Position numbers and translations under genes: made by a program
Shown: positions 28,435 to 37,152 of the stretch, one piece after another
Layout of the letters: each line of letters starts with the position of its first letter
Position numbering within the stretch: position 1 is the first letter of the stretch
The notes under the pieces: generated by a model
What the model was told of the DNA's origin: nothing
The model's input: only the letters and a program-made list of their open reading frames with translations
The model's database searches: none
Assembly: GCF_000024425.1 (NCBI RefSeq)
Contig: NC_013946.1
Location: 1 to 64,000 of the forward strand
Direction: 5' to 3'
Length of the DNA: 64,000 nucleotides
Origin: Meiothermus ruber DSM 1279
GTDB lineage: Bacteria; Deinococcota; Deinococci; Deinococcales; Thermaceae

Positions 28435-29762
28435 ATCCGGATCCACAGCTCGGCTGCAAGCCCGCGGGGCTCGAGGTTCCTGAGCTCCAAGCGGCCCTCG
28501 TGTACCTGGGCTACCTGGGCCGCCACACTCAGGCCCAGGCCGTTGCCCGGCACCCGGGTGCCGGGGGCGCGGTAGAAGGGCTCGGCGGCCCGTTTGAGCA
28601 CCTCGGGCGGCATGCCCGGCCCTTCGTCCTGTACCCGCAGAATGGCGAACCGGTGGTCGTCGGAGTGGGCCAGCTCGAGCCGCACCGGGGCCCCCGGGGC
28701 GTACTTCTGGGCGTTGGAGAGCAGGTTTTCCAGGGCCTGGCGCAGCAGAAAGGGGTCGCCGGAGGTTTCCAGGTGAAGGGGCCCCTGGTAGGGCACGCCC
28801 GCTTTTTGTGCGACCTCCTGGGCTAGCTGGGCCACGTCCAGCCCCACCCGCTGCCCCCGGCCCTCCCGCGCCAGGGTCAGGAGCGACTCGCTCAGGTGGG
28901 TCATGCGCTCCACCTCCTCCCGCACCACCGATAGGGTCTCCTCGGGCGAGGCCAGCCCCTGTTGCAGTGCGTCGAGCTGCAAGCGCAGCGAGGTCAGGGG
29001 GGTGCGCAGCTCGTGGGCAGCGTTGCGGGTGAACTCGGTCTCGCGTTGGCGGAAGGCCGAGAGCCGCTCGAGCATCTGGTTGAAGGTCTGGCTCAGGTGC
29101 AGGAGCTCCCCGCTGCCCTCGGCGGGCACCCGCAGGCTCAGGTCGCCCGAGTCGGCCACCCGGCGGGCGGCCTGCTGGAGGTGGCGCAGGGGCCGCAGGG
29201 CCGGCCCGCTTACCAGCCAGGCCACCCAGGCCCCCAGGAGTGCCACCACCAGGGCGGTGAACAGCACGGTCTGCTGGTAGCCGGCCAGGCTGGCCCGCAC
29301 CTGGCTGGCCTCGAGCGCCCCCTGCAGGTAAAGTTCGGGGCCCAGGCGCACGCTACGGTAGAGCCAGTTCTGCTCGAGCCGGGCCTCGGGGCGGTTGTCC
29401 AGCGGTATTTCGTCGGGGAAACTCCCCCACTCCCGCAGCACCACCTGCCCCTGCACCAGCCGTGCATGGGCGATGGTGCCCACCGGCGCGGGGTTGGGAA
29501 GGGGAAGCGGGGGCGTGTTGTCGCGCAGGCGCTCCATCCACTCGGTGCCGGAATCGCCGTCCCGATCGCGCCTAAATAGCCGCGGGGGGCCCCGGCGGCC
29601 CTCGAGCTGGTCGGCGATGCGGGCCAGGTAGGCGTTCAGGTCGCGCTCGAGGTTGCCCATCTGCAAGCGCTCGAAGCTGGCGTACCCTAAAAACCCCTGC
29701 ACCAGCAGGGCCAGGGCAATAGCCAGGGCGATAAACAGGGCCAGGCGCAGCCGCAGGCTCAT
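28422..29762 (-). CDS. Sensor histidine kinase
   Basis: The 446-residue kinase has a first membrane helix (LALFIALAIALALLVQGFLG), a roughly 130-residue extracytoplasmic domain, a second helix (TALVVALLGAWVAWLVSGPAL), HAMP, the His box NAAHELRTPLTSLRLQLDAL, NLLSNAQKYAPG, DEGPGMPPE and GNGLGLSVAAQVAQ. Its start overlaps the stop of the regulator gene (29759-29762), so the two are translationally coupled. It is a second, distinct system facing the first. Confidence 0.93.
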   Translation of the reverse strand: MSLRLRLALFIALAIALALLVQGFLGYASFERLQMGNLERDLNAYLARIADQLEGRRGPPRLFRRDRDGDSGTEWMERLRDNTPPLPLPNPAPVGTIAHARLVQGQVVLREWGSFPDEIPLDNRPEARLEQNWLYRSVRLGPELYLQGALEASQVRASLAGYQQTVLFTALVVALLGAWVAWLVSGPALRPLRHLQQAARRVADSGDLSLRVPAEGSGELLHLSQTFNQMLERLSAFRQRETEFTRNAAHELRTPLTSLRLQLDALQQGLASPEETLSVVREEVERMTHLSESLLTLAREGRGQRVGLDVAQLAQEVAQKAGVPYQGPLHLETSGDPFLLRQALENLLSNAQKYAPGAPVRLELAHSDDHRFAILRVQDEGPGMPPEVLKRAAEPFYRAPGTRVPGNGLGLSVAAQVAQVHEGRLELRNLEPRGLAAELWIRIQPA

Positions 29763-30421
29763 GGCTCCACCCCCAGCCGGTAGCCCCCCGGCACCGTGCG
29801 CACCACGCGGCTATCCAGCTTGTTGCGCAGGTGGTGTACACACACCTTGACCACCCCGGTATCGGAGGCTTCCTCCCCCCAGATCAGGTCGAGCAGCTCC
29901 TCGGGGCTGTAGACCCGGCCCGGAAACAGGGCCAGCCGTTCCAGCAGCGCGTACTCCCGCCCGGATAGCTCCACCAGCCGCCCCTCCCAGCGCACGCTGC
30001 GGTCGGCGAGGTCGAGCTCGAGGGGGCCCAACTGCACCCGGCTTTGTTTGACCTCGCTCATCCGGCGCAGCAAAGCCCGCACCCGCGCCAGAAGCTCGGG
30101 CAGGTCGAAGGGTTTGACCACGTAGTCGTCACCGCCTTCGTCCAGACCCATCACCCGGTCGGCCAGGGCGTCGCGGGCGGTCATGAAGAGAATGGGGCCT
30201 TTGTAGCCGGCGGCGCGGGCTTCACGGGCCAGAATAAACCCCCCGTCCTCCGACTCGGGCAGGCGCACGTCCAGAATCATCAGGTCGGGCTCGGCCTCGG
30301 CCAGCAGCGCACGGGCCGTGGTCAGGTCGGGCGCATGGCGCACCTGGTGCCCCTGGGCCTCCAGCGCCCGCAGAACCGGGCGGGCGATGTTGGGCTCGTC
30401 TTCGACCAGCAAGAGCCGCAT
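29759..30421 (-). CDS. OmpR-family response regulator
   Basis: The 220-residue regulator has receiver motifs (LLVEDEPNIARPVLRALEAQ, phospho-acceptor Asp in LMILDVRLPESEDGG, FMTARDA and KPFDLPELLARV) and a winged-helix domain (LVELSGREYALLERLAL, VCVHHLRNKLDSRVVRTVPGGYRL in part). I choose ATG 30421, giving MRLLLVEDEP; upstream in-frame starts exist to 30466. It precedes its kinase with a four-base overlap. Direct repeats upstream could be its own binding site. Confidence 0.92.
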   Translation of the reverse strand: MRLLLVEDEPNIARPVLRALEAQGHQVRHAPDLTTARALLAEAEPDLMILDVRLPESEDGGFILAREARAAGYKGPILFMTARDALADRVMGLDEGGDDYVVKPFDLPELLARVRALLRRMSEVKQSRVQLGPLELDLADRSVRWEGRLVELSGREYALLERLALFPGRVYSPEELLDLIWGEEASDTGVVKVCVHHLRNKLDSRVVRTVPGGYRLGVEP

Positions 30422-30442
30422 GCCTATAGCTTGCATTGTAGG

Positions 30443-30462
30443 GGTTATGGGTGGGTTATAGG
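30443..30462 (-). promoter_or_regulatory. Direct repeats, possible OmpR-type regulator site
   Basis: GGTTATGGG (from 30443) and GGTTATAGG (from 30454) repeat with an 11-base period just upstream of the response-regulator gene. One helical turn between half-sites is usual for OmpR-family dimers, so autoregulation is plausible. The match is short. Confidence 0.4.
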
Positions 30463-30590
30463 TCAAAACTGCTTAGGCACGGGCTTCTTGTAGATGAGAG
30501 AGCCTCTCAGCGAGCCGTAACTGCTCCGTAACCGCCCTGCCCCAGACTTCTTCTCGGGAAAGCCAGAGGGCTTTCCGCAAGGAGGAGAGT

Positions 30591-31055
30591 ATGAACAAAA
30601 CGCTAAAAACCCTGTTGGTGGTCTCGAGCCTGGCGGTAGCGGGCGCCTTTGCCCAGCAAACCCCGGCGCCCCAGCCCACCCCGATGCAGCCCAGGGCCAT
30701 GCAGCGCATGGCCGCGCCCAAGGGCCTGATTGGCAACCTGTACTGGAGCGCGGCCCAGTTCCTGGGGGTCACCCCCGCCGAGCTGGCGGTGCTGAGCGGT
30801 GGTACCAAGACCCTGGCCCAGGTGGCCACCGACCTCGGCAAGACCCCAGCGGCCCTCGAGGCGGCCCTGGTCACCGCCCGCAACCAGGCCATTGACCAGG
30901 CCGTGCAGGCCGGGCGGCTTACTGCCGAGCAGGCCAATACCCTCAAGGCCAGCAGCCAGGCTGTGGCCAAGGCCTTTGTGGCCCAGCCGGTGCAACTGCG
31001 CATGGGCCTGGGGGGCCGGGGTGACTGGGACGGCCCCCGGGGGCGGGGGCGCTAG
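30591..31055 (+). CDS. Secreted hypothetical protein, 154 residues
   Basis: A signal peptide (MNKTLKTLLVVSSLAVAGAFAQ) is followed by a Pro/Gln/Met-rich linker and a helical region (LIGNLYWSAAQFLGVTPAEL, LTAEQANTLKASSQAVAKAF) that resembles short repeat motifs in which each unit ends before a new Thr-Pro or Thr-Ala start. It ends in GGRGDWDGPRGRGR. No family was recognised. It is divergent from the regulator-kinase pair, so it may be a target of that system. Confidence 0.75.
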   Translation: MNKTLKTLLVVSSLAVAGAFAQQTPAPQPTPMQPRAMQRMAAPKGLIGNLYWSAAQFLGVTPAELAVLSGGTKTLAQVATDLGKTPAALEAALVTARNQAIDQAVQAGRLTAEQANTLKASSQAVAKAFVAQPVQLRMGLGGRGDWDGPRGRGR

Positions 31056-31165
31056 GCCCTGTCCGGTGGTAGAAGTCGGGCGTGTGGTTGAAGCTTCGGC
31101 CACACGCCCTTACTACAAAAGCAGAGGCTTACCCGAAACCACTTTTTTGCGGTGGGAGGCGCAGT

Positions 31166-31426
31166 ATGTGGATGATGGATTACCGTGGACGTTGGGATGG
31201 CTTTGGCTACTACGGCTTTGGCTGGATGGACGATGTGCTGTGGGCCCTGCTGTTGCTCGGACTGATTGCGCTGGTGGCGGTGCTGATTGTGCGACTGTTG
31301 CGCAGCCCCACCAATGGCAGCAAAGCGGCCCCCGACCGGGCCCTGGAGATCGCCCGCGAGCGCTATGCCAAAGGCGAGATCAGCCAGGCCGAGTTCGAGA
31401 CCCTCAAGAAGAACCTGAGCGGATAG
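31166..31426 (+). CDS. SHOCT-domain membrane protein, 86 residues
   Basis: A Trp/Tyr/Gly-rich start (MWMMDYRGRWDGFGYYGFG) is followed by one membrane helix (LWALLLLGLIALVAVLIVRLL) and a C-terminal SHOCT motif (ALEIARERYAKGEISQAEFE, then TLKKNLSG). SHOCT is a short oligomerisation motif found at the C-termini of many small membrane proteins. GGGAGG lies upstream of the ATG. It may share a transcript with the preceding secreted protein. Confidence 0.82.
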   Translation: MWMMDYRGRWDGFGYYGFGWMDDVLWALLLLGLIALVAVLIVRLLRSPTNGSKAAPDRALEIARERYAKGEISQAEFETLKKNLSG

Positions 31427-31521
31427 CAGCGGGCGGGATTCGCTGTGCAAAGGTGAACCCCGCCTTCCTAACCCGTTTGCCACCGTTTATCTAGAAAATG
31501 TTGGAAAAAAGGAGGGCCAAA

Positions 31522-32235
31522 ATGGATAACGACGATAAACCGATTGGAACGATTCTGAACCGCCGTAAGGTGCTGGCCGCCCTGGGCCTGGGCGGGCTGG
31601 CCGGGGTGGGTGGGCTAATGAATGGACAGAGGGCCGCAGCCCAGAACAACGCCCTGCCTTCCTGCATTGTGCGCCCGGCCCTGACCGAGGGGCCCTACTT
31701 TGTGGATGTCCAGCTCAACCGCTCCGATATCCGCTCCGACCCCACCACGGGGGTGGTGAAGCCAGGGGTGCCCCTGAGCCTGCGCTTTGTGGTCTCGAGG
31801 GTCTCGGCCAGCGGATGCACCCCACTGCCGGGGGCCATGGTGGACATCTGGCAGTGCGACGCCCAGGGCCTCTACTCCGGGGTACAGGATCGCTTCGCCG
31901 ACACCCGCGGGCAGAAGTGGCTGCGCGGCTACCAGATTACCGATGCCCAGGGGGTGGCCCAGTTCACCACCATCTACCCCGGCTGGTATCCGGGCCGCAC
32001 CGTGCACATCCACTTCAAAATTCGCTACCAGAACCGCGACTTCACCTCGCAGCTCTTCTTCGACGATGCCCTGAGCGACCGCATTTTTGCCAACCCGCCC
32101 TATGTGAAAACGGGCACCCGCACCCGCAACGCCAACGACAGCATCTACCGCAACGGGGGGAGCCAGCTTTTGCTCAACCTGACCCAGAGCGGGCAGGGCT
32201 ATGCCGCTACCTTTGATATTGGACTGAACCTCTAG
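31522..32235 (+). CDS. Secreted intradiol ring-cleavage dioxygenase
   Basis: The 237-residue protein has a Tat-type leader (LNRRKVLAALGLGGLAGVG) and an intradiol dioxygenase domain like the beta chain of protocatechuate 3,4-dioxygenase. The non-haem iron ligands are visible: Tyr in DAQGLYSG, Tyr in GWYPGRT and two His in VHIHFKIRY. PALTEGPYFVD is a family marker. AAAGGAGGG precedes the ATG at 31522 (an ATG at 31498 is also in frame). Export through Tat implies cofactor loading in the cytoplasm. The substrate, presumably a catechol, is unknown, and no aromatic-degradation genes lie nearby. Confidence 0.87.
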   Translation: MDNDDKPIGTILNRRKVLAALGLGGLAGVGGLMNGQRAAAQNNALPSCIVRPALTEGPYFVDVQLNRSDIRSDPTTGVVKPGVPLSLRFVVSRVSASGCTPLPGAMVDIWQCDAQGLYSGVQDRFADTRGQKWLRGYQITDAQGVAQFTTIYPGWYPGRTVHIHFKIRYQNRDFTSQLFFDDALSDRIFANPPYVKTGTRTRNANDSIYRNGGSQLLLNLTQSGQGYAATFDIGLNL

Positions 32236-32315
32236 CCTTCACCAAAACTCCATCCTTTTTTTACGCAAACCTTATGCCGCACGGGGATACTTCCCCGCGG
32301 AAAGGAGAACCCGTG

Positions 32316-33224
32316 ATGCCGCTGGCCCTGTTCAAACCGCGCCCGTACCGGCACCAGGCCCACTACGAGGGGGTGCTGGGCACGACCCTGACCCTTCAGG
32401 TGCGCGCCCGGGGTTCGCAGCAAGCCCGCGCCGCCGAGGCCGCCGTTCTGGCTGAGATCGATCGCCTCGAGCGCATCTTCAGTAGCTTTTCGCCCGAATC
32501 CGAGTTCGCGCGCTGGCAGGCCCAGGGCGTAGCCCAGCTTTCGCCCGAGCTCCAGGCCTTGCTGCGCGCCGCCGAGGGCTGGATGGCCCACACCCACGGG
32601 GCCTTTAACCCGGCGGCTGCGGCCATCCAGGCTTTATACAGGCAAAACCCCGAGCCCGCCGAGGGCGAACTCGAGGCCCTGCGCCGGGCCCTCCAGGGCC
32701 CCTTGTGGCGGCTGGAGGGCCGCACGGCCCACAAGCTCACCGCGCTGCCCCTCACCCTCAACGCCCTGGCCAAAGGGCATATCGCCGACCGCGCGGCCCA
32801 GGCCGCGGTGGCCCAGGGGGCCGAAGAGGTGCTGCTCAACCTGGGCGGGGAGATCCGGCATATCGGGTCGCAGCCGGTGCGGGTTGCGGTGGCCAACCCC
32901 TGGGCTGGGGCCGACAACGCCCTGCCGCTGGCCCGCCTCACGATCTGCAGCCAGGGGGTGGCCACCAGCGGGCGCTCGCAGCGGGGAGCGCATCTGTTCG
33001 ACCCCCGCACGGCCCGGCCTGCCACCCAGGTGGTGCAGGCCACGGTGGTGGCCCCAGACGCGGCCACCGCCGATGTGCTGGCCACGGCTTTCTGTGTGCT
33101 CGAGCCCATGCTCAGCCTGGCCCTGGCCGAGGTATTTGGGGTGGGCTGCTTATTGGTGGAGGCCAACGGGCGCACCCACACCAACCCCCGCTTTGCACAA
33201 GAAGAAACCGAGGTGACCCGATGA
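32316..33224 (+). CDS. apbE: FAD:protein FMN transferase ApbE
   Basis: ApbE attaches FMN covalently to Ser/Thr of extracytoplasmic redox proteins. The 302-residue product has the family N-terminal region (EGVLGTTLTLQVRA, AVLAEIDRLERIFSSFSPESE), LTLNALAKGHIADRAA, NLGGEIRHIG and the C-terminal metal and flavin motif with DPRTARPATQVVQATVVAPDA in part (DPRTARPATQV). No signal peptide or lipobox is visible, so it may act in the cytoplasm or have a truncated start. GTG at 32313 is an alternative. It is followed by two candidate redox partners. Confidence 0.88.
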   Translation: MPLALFKPRPYRHQAHYEGVLGTTLTLQVRARGSQQARAAEAAVLAEIDRLERIFSSFSPESEFARWQAQGVAQLSPELQALLRAAEGWMAHTHGAFNPAAAAIQALYRQNPEPAEGELEALRRALQGPLWRLEGRTAHKLTALPLTLNALAKGHIADRAAQAAVAQGAEEVLLNLGGEIRHIGSQPVRVAVANPWAGADNALPLARLTICSQGVATSGRSQRGAHLFDPRTARPATQVVQATVVAPDAATADVLATAFCVLEPMLSLALAEVFGVGCLLVEANGRTHTNPRFAQEETEVTR

Positions 33225-33757
33225 AGCGTTCCTTGATCAGCCGTCGAAACTTTATACACCGCAGCATTGGCCTGGTGCTTACCCTGTGGGCCGGCCAAAG
33301 CCTGGCCCAGACTCGCTGGGCCGGCATGAAGCTGGACATTACCTTCGAGTTTGTGGGGAACGGTTTTCGCTACCGCCCGCCCTATGTGGCGGTCTGGCTC
33401 GAGGACGCCCAGGGCCTGCCGGTGCGCACCCTGGCGGTCTGGTTTGAGCAGTCCCGCAAGGGCCCGCGCTGGCTCAACGAACTCCGGCGCTGGTACCGCA
33501 GCAATGAGCCCACCGAGGCCGTCTCGGGCCCCACCCGGATGCCGGGGCGCTACACCCTGAGCTGGGACGGCAAGGACGACAAGGGCAACCTGGTTAATCA
33601 GGGTGACTATTACGTGTGCGTTGAGCTGGTGCGCGAGCATGGCCCCTACGAGCTGTTCCGCGAAAAAGTCATCCTGGCCCAGACCCCCTTCAAGCGCAGC
33701 TACAACGTGGCCGGCGAGCTTAAGGAGGTGAGCCTTTCCTATGACCGGCAGGGTTAG
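33221..33757 (+). CDS. DUF2271 protein, probable flavinylated periplasmic redox carrier
   Basis: The 178-residue protein has a Tat-like leader (LISRRNFIHRSIGLVLTLWA) and a DUF2271 domain: YVAVWLEDAQG, VRTLAVW, YTLSWDGKDDKGNLVNQGDY and VELVREHG. DUF2271 is known to be genomically linked with ApbE. The region EAVSGPTRMPGRY is where an S/T-G-A-T flavinylation motif would be expected; here Pro replaces Ala. Its ATG overlaps the apbE stop (ATGA), and the next gene overlaps its end by 17 bases. Confidence 0.8.
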   Translation: MKRSLISRRNFIHRSIGLVLTLWAGQSLAQTRWAGMKLDITFEFVGNGFRYRPPYVAVWLEDAQGLPVRTLAVWFEQSRKGPRWLNELRRWYRSNEPTEAVSGPTRMPGRYTLSWDGKDDKGNLVNQGDYYVCVELVREHGPYELFREKVILAQTPFKRSYNVAGELKEVSLSYDRQG

Positions 33758-34367
33758 GATGCCAGTGGAAAAAGCGCAGAAACCACTGCGCTCGAGGGTT
33801 TATGCCCTGGCCCGCTGGCTGCACCTCTACGCTTCTATGTTGAGCCTGCTGGTGGTGCTGTTTTTTGCCGCTACCGGCATCACCCTCAACCACCCCGAGT
33901 GGGTATTTGGCAATACCCAGACCATCCACACCTACCAGGGCACCCTGCCCCAGGGCTGGCAGCAAGGGGGCGAGATCAACTGGCTCAAAGCCGCCGAGGC
34001 CTTGCGGGCTGCCCACGGCCTGAGGGGTCGGGTGAACGATACCCGCGCCGACGACCAGGAGGCTTCCATCAGCTTCCGCGCCCCCGGCTATGCCGCCGAT
34101 GCCTTCATTAGCCGGGCCGACGGCAGCTATACCCTCAAGGTGGTGGCCCAGGGGCCGGTAGCCGTCCTGAACGATCTGCACCGCGGGCGCGATGCTGGCC
34201 CGGCCTGGGCCTGGCTGATTGACCTCTCGGGCGGGTTTTTGTTGCTGGTGGCGCTTACGGGCTTCGTGCTCTCGCTGTACTTCCGCAAAACCCGCAGCGC
34301 GGCCTTGACCGTGGCGTTGACGGGCCTTGGTGTTCTGTTGCTTCTGACCTGGCTGGCTATACGGTAG
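33741..34367 (+). CDS. PepSY-associated transmembrane protein
   Basis: The 208-residue protein has an N-terminal membrane helix (LHLYASMLSLLVVLFFAATGITLNHPEW in part: LLVVLFFAATGITLNHPEW), an extracytoplasmic PepSY-like region, the motif VLNDLHRGRDAG and two further helices (GGFLLLVALTGFVLSLYF and ALTGLGVLLLLTWLAIR). This layout is that of PepSY transmembrane proteins linked to flavin-based electron transfer. AAGGAGGTGAG lies upstream, inside the preceding gene. With ApbE and DUF2271 it forms a three-gene extracytoplasmic redox operon. Confidence 0.82.
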   Translation: MTGRVRMPVEKAQKPLRSRVYALARWLHLYASMLSLLVVLFFAATGITLNHPEWVFGNTQTIHTYQGTLPQGWQQGGEINWLKAAEALRAAHGLRGRVNDTRADDQEASISFRAPGYAADAFISRADGSYTLKVVAQGPVAVLNDLHRGRDAGPAWAWLIDLSGGFLLLVALTGFVLSLYFRKTRSAALTVALTGLGVLLLLTWLAIR

Positions 34368-36081
34368 CCCCTTTGGGGTCTTTGCCCGCGGCCAGCGCGT
34401 AGGCAATAAAACCGGCCAGCGCAGCAAACCCCACCCCGGTGCGGGCCTGGCCGGTCTCGGGGTCGAAGGACTCGCAGGCGTAGCCCTGATCGAGGGGGGC
34501 CTGCTCGAGGATCATGAGCGCGTCCCCTGCCGGCCGCATCAGCCCCGAGAGAATCCGGTTGGCCAGGCCAAAGCCCGAGGGAAAGGGAAAATGGGCCGAG
34601 CCCTCGCCGGGGAAGCGCCCTTTGTAGTGGTGGGGGTTGTCGCTTCCCAGAATCCACAGCGCAGTGGCCTGCCAGATGGGGTCCTGGCGGCTGCAAAAGC
34701 CCAGGTGCGGGAGCAGCAGCAGGCTGCCCGCGGGTTCGTCGGCGAAGGTGTGGGGGCCCCCCGGCTCAAAGCTGAAAACGAAGCGTCCGTTGCGCTCGGC
34801 CTGGCGGTAGAGGGTCTCGCGGATGGCCCGGGCCTCGAGCCTGAGCGCCTCGGCCTCCGGCCAGAAGGGGGCCAGCCGTTCCAGCGCCACGCACCACAGC
34901 GCGTTGTCGTAGGTCAGGTAGGGCTCCCTGACCGGGTCGTCGGTGGGGGAGAGGAAGGTGCGGTAGAGGGTGAGGGAGGGGTGCTTTTCCTCGGCCACCC
35001 GCGCCAACACCCAGGCCAGGGGTTCGCGCAGCTCGGCCACCAGCTCGGGGTTGGGGCCGGTGGCCTCGAGGTAGCGGGCCAGGGCCAGGGGGTAGGCCGC
35101 GGCCTGGTCGAGCTCGAAGCCGGGATACAGGGGCGGCCCGCCCAGGTACTGGGCGTGCTCCCCCGGCCAGCGGGCGTAGCGCTGGAAAACCGCTTTCAGC
35201 ACCGCCCTTGCCCGTTTGCGGTCGGCCTTGAGCAGGGCCGGAAAAAACCACAAAAGCGCGTCGCGGGCCCAGTAGGCCCCCGAGACGTAGTAGTGGGGGC
35301 TCCTCGAGGTGAGCACCACGGGCTCGCCCTCCAGGGTGTCGGCCTGGGCGTAGAAATAACTGAAAATCAGATGCCGCCGGTAGACCTCGTAAAGAGGGCC
35401 AGCGTAATTGGTGCTCAGCAGGGCCAGTTTGTGCAGGGTTTTGCGCAGCAGGTTTTCCCAGCCCACCCGCCGCAGGTGCAGGGCGGTGGTGCGGGCCCCG
35501 TCAGCCTCGGGGGCCAGGCCCAGGTAGAGCGTGACCGGGCCGGCGTCCCACTCGAGCACGAACTGCAGGCCCCAATCTATGTGGCGCGGCGGGGGGTCGG
35601 CCTGCAGGCCCAGGGCCAGCAACGTACGCTCGGCGCGGGCTTCCAGCACATGGCTCCCCGTCCAGGTATCGTGCCCGCTGCGAAAAAGGCAGTCGAGCGG
35701 CTCCTCCCGGAAGCGCCGCAGGCCCAGGTACTCCAAATTGCCGGCCACTTGAATGGGCCCCGGCAGGCGGGGTTCGATGTGCAGGGCCACCCCCCGTTCA
35801 CCGTAGGGGGCCAGCAGCGTGACCGTGAGGTGCTCGTTCTCCCAACAGGGAATCCAGTCCGCGAGGCGCGAGAGCTGCCAGCCCTGCCCGGATACTTCCA
35901 GAAGCGGCGCCCCCACCCAGTCCAGCAGGCCATTGAGCCCCAGGGAGGCCACCCCAATGCGCGCAATCGAGGGGGCTTTGGGGCTGGCTTCTAGGTGCAC
36001 CTCGAGGTTCCCGGTGGGCAGGTGCTCGGGGGGTGCGTCCAGGATGGGGGCGGGCGTCATCAGCTCCATAAGGCGGCTCAC
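34357..36081 (-). CDS. Glycoside hydrolase-like protein ((alpha/alpha)6 barrel, GH125-like)
   Basis: The 574-residue protein has an N-terminal beta-rich domain and a C-terminal helical barrel. YYVSGAYWARDALLWFFPAL contains the acidic RD motif of six-hairpin glycosidases. The late block ADEPAGSLLLLPHLGF, DPIWQATALWILGSDNPHHY and FPGEGSAHFPFPSGFG resembles the equivalent block of GH125 alpha-mannosidases. Substrate and family remain uncertain; glycogen-debranching-like enzymes are the alternative. GTG at 36081 overlaps the preceding stop (GTGA). It is the last gene of the sugar ABC transporter operon. Confidence 0.6.
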   Translation of the reverse strand: MSRLMELMTPAPILDAPPEHLPTGNLEVHLEASPKAPSIARIGVASLGLNGLLDWVGAPLLEVSGQGWQLSRLADWIPCWENEHLTVTLLAPYGERGVALHIEPRLPGPIQVAGNLEYLGLRRFREEPLDCLFRSGHDTWTGSHVLEARAERTLLALGLQADPPPRHIDWGLQFVLEWDAGPVTLYLGLAPEADGARTTALHLRRVGWENLLRKTLHKLALLSTNYAGPLYEVYRRHLIFSYFYAQADTLEGEPVVLTSRSPHYYVSGAYWARDALLWFFPALLKADRKRARAVLKAVFQRYARWPGEHAQYLGGPPLYPGFELDQAAAYPLALARYLEATGPNPELVAELREPLAWVLARVAEEKHPSLTLYRTFLSPTDDPVREPYLTYDNALWCVALERLAPFWPEAEALRLEARAIRETLYRQAERNGRFVFSFEPGGPHTFADEPAGSLLLLPHLGFCSRQDPIWQATALWILGSDNPHHYKGRFPGEGSAHFPFPSGFGLANRILSGLMRPAGDALMILEQAPLDQGYACESFDPETGQARTGVGFAALAGFIAYALAAGKDPKGATV

Positions 36082-36269
36082 TGCTTCTTGAGGTTATCGA
36101 AGTAGACCCAGATAAAGTACAGCGCTAGCAACACCAAGAGCACAAACAACGCCGTCACGATGCCCCGCAGCCAGTCGGCGAACATCACGCCCACCAGCAC
36201 CCCTGCAGCAAAGCTGACCAGATGCGTGCGGTACTGCCGCTGTATCCTGCGGCCCAGGCTTTCCTTCAT
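36078..36269 (-). CDS. Small membrane protein, 63 residues
   Basis: A basic N-terminus (MKESLGRRIQRQYRTHLVSF) is followed by two hydrophobic stretches (AAGVLVGVMFADWLRG and IVTALFVLLVLLALYFIWVYF). No family was recognised. It lies between the ABC permease genes and the glycosidase-like gene, coupled to the latter by a GTGA overlap, so it is part of that operon. Confidence 0.7.
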   Translation of the reverse strand: MKESLGRRIQRQYRTHLVSFAAGVLVGVMFADWLRGIVTALFVLLVLLALYFIWVYFDNLKKQ

Positions 36270-36339
36270 CCAGTCCAGATTACCAGGAAACCCATCCTAT
36301 CGCGCTTCCCTCTGTTTTTGTCGCCCGCCCTGGAGGGCC

Positions 36340-37152
36340 CTAGCCCTTGACCCCGGTCAGTACCACGCCCTCGATAATCTGCCGCTGGAAGAATAGGAAG
36401 ACCAGCAACACCGGCAGCACCGCCAGGCTGCTGGCCGCCATAATCAGGTTCCAGGCGGTGCCGGCCTCGCTTGAAAACAGCGCCACCCCCACCGGTACGG
36501 TGCGCATATCAGCGGTTTGCACCACAATCAGGGGCCACAAAAAGGCGTTCCAGTTGCCCAGAAAGGTAAAGATGCCCAAAGCCGCCAGGGCCGGACGCAC
36601 CAGCGGGAAGGCGATGCGCCAGAACACCCCAAACTCGCTCAGCCCGTCTATTCGCCCGGCATCCAGCAGGTCGGTGGGCAGGGTATCGAAAAACTGCCGC
36701 ATCAGAAACACCCCAAACGCACTGATGAGGCCCGGAAAGAGCAGACCCCAGTAGGTGTTGCTCCAGCCGTACTCGGTGCTCATCACATACCAGGGGATGA
36801 TCAGCATCTCGGTGGGCACCATCAGGGTCGAAAGGATTAGCACGAAGATAAACCCCTTGCCGGGGAAGCGCAGCTTGGCCAGGGTGTAACCCACCAGCGA
36901 GTCGAAGAACAGCACCGAGGCCGTGGTGATGATCGCCACAATCAGACTATTCAGGAACCAGCGGGGGAACTGCGTATCGAACAGCACCTCGCGGTAGTTG
37001 TCCAGGGTGGGGGCCTGGGGCAGCAGCCGGAGCTCGAAAATCTCGGCGAAGGGTTTGAGGGAGGTCAGGAACATCCACACAAACGGAAAGAACATCACCA
37101 GGCTGCCCAGGGTCAGCAGGAGATAGATTAGGAAGGTAGACAGGCGTTTCAT
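36340..37152 (-). CDS. Carbohydrate ABC transporter permease, MalG type
   Basis: The 270-residue membrane protein has six predicted helices and the EAA loop (DAGRIDGLSEFGVFWRIAFP, then LVRPAL), where ABC permeases touch the ATPase. It ends VVLTGVKG, typical of CUT1-family inner permeases. The start overlaps the stop of the partner permease (TGATG). It pairs with the gene at 37152-38066 to form the translocation pore. Confidence 0.92.
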   Translation of the reverse strand: MKRLSTFLIYLLLTLGSLVMFFPFVWMFLTSLKPFAEIFELRLLPQAPTLDNYREVLFDTQFPRWFLNSLIVAIITTASVLFFDSLVGYTLAKLRFPGKGFIFVLILSTLMVPTEMLIIPWYVMSTEYGWSNTYWGLLFPGLISAFGVFLMRQFFDTLPTDLLDAGRIDGLSEFGVFWRIAFPLVRPALAALGIFTFLGNWNAFLWPLIVVQTADMRTVPVGVALFSSEAGTAWNLIMAASSLAVLPVLLVFLFFQRQIIEGVVLTGVKG

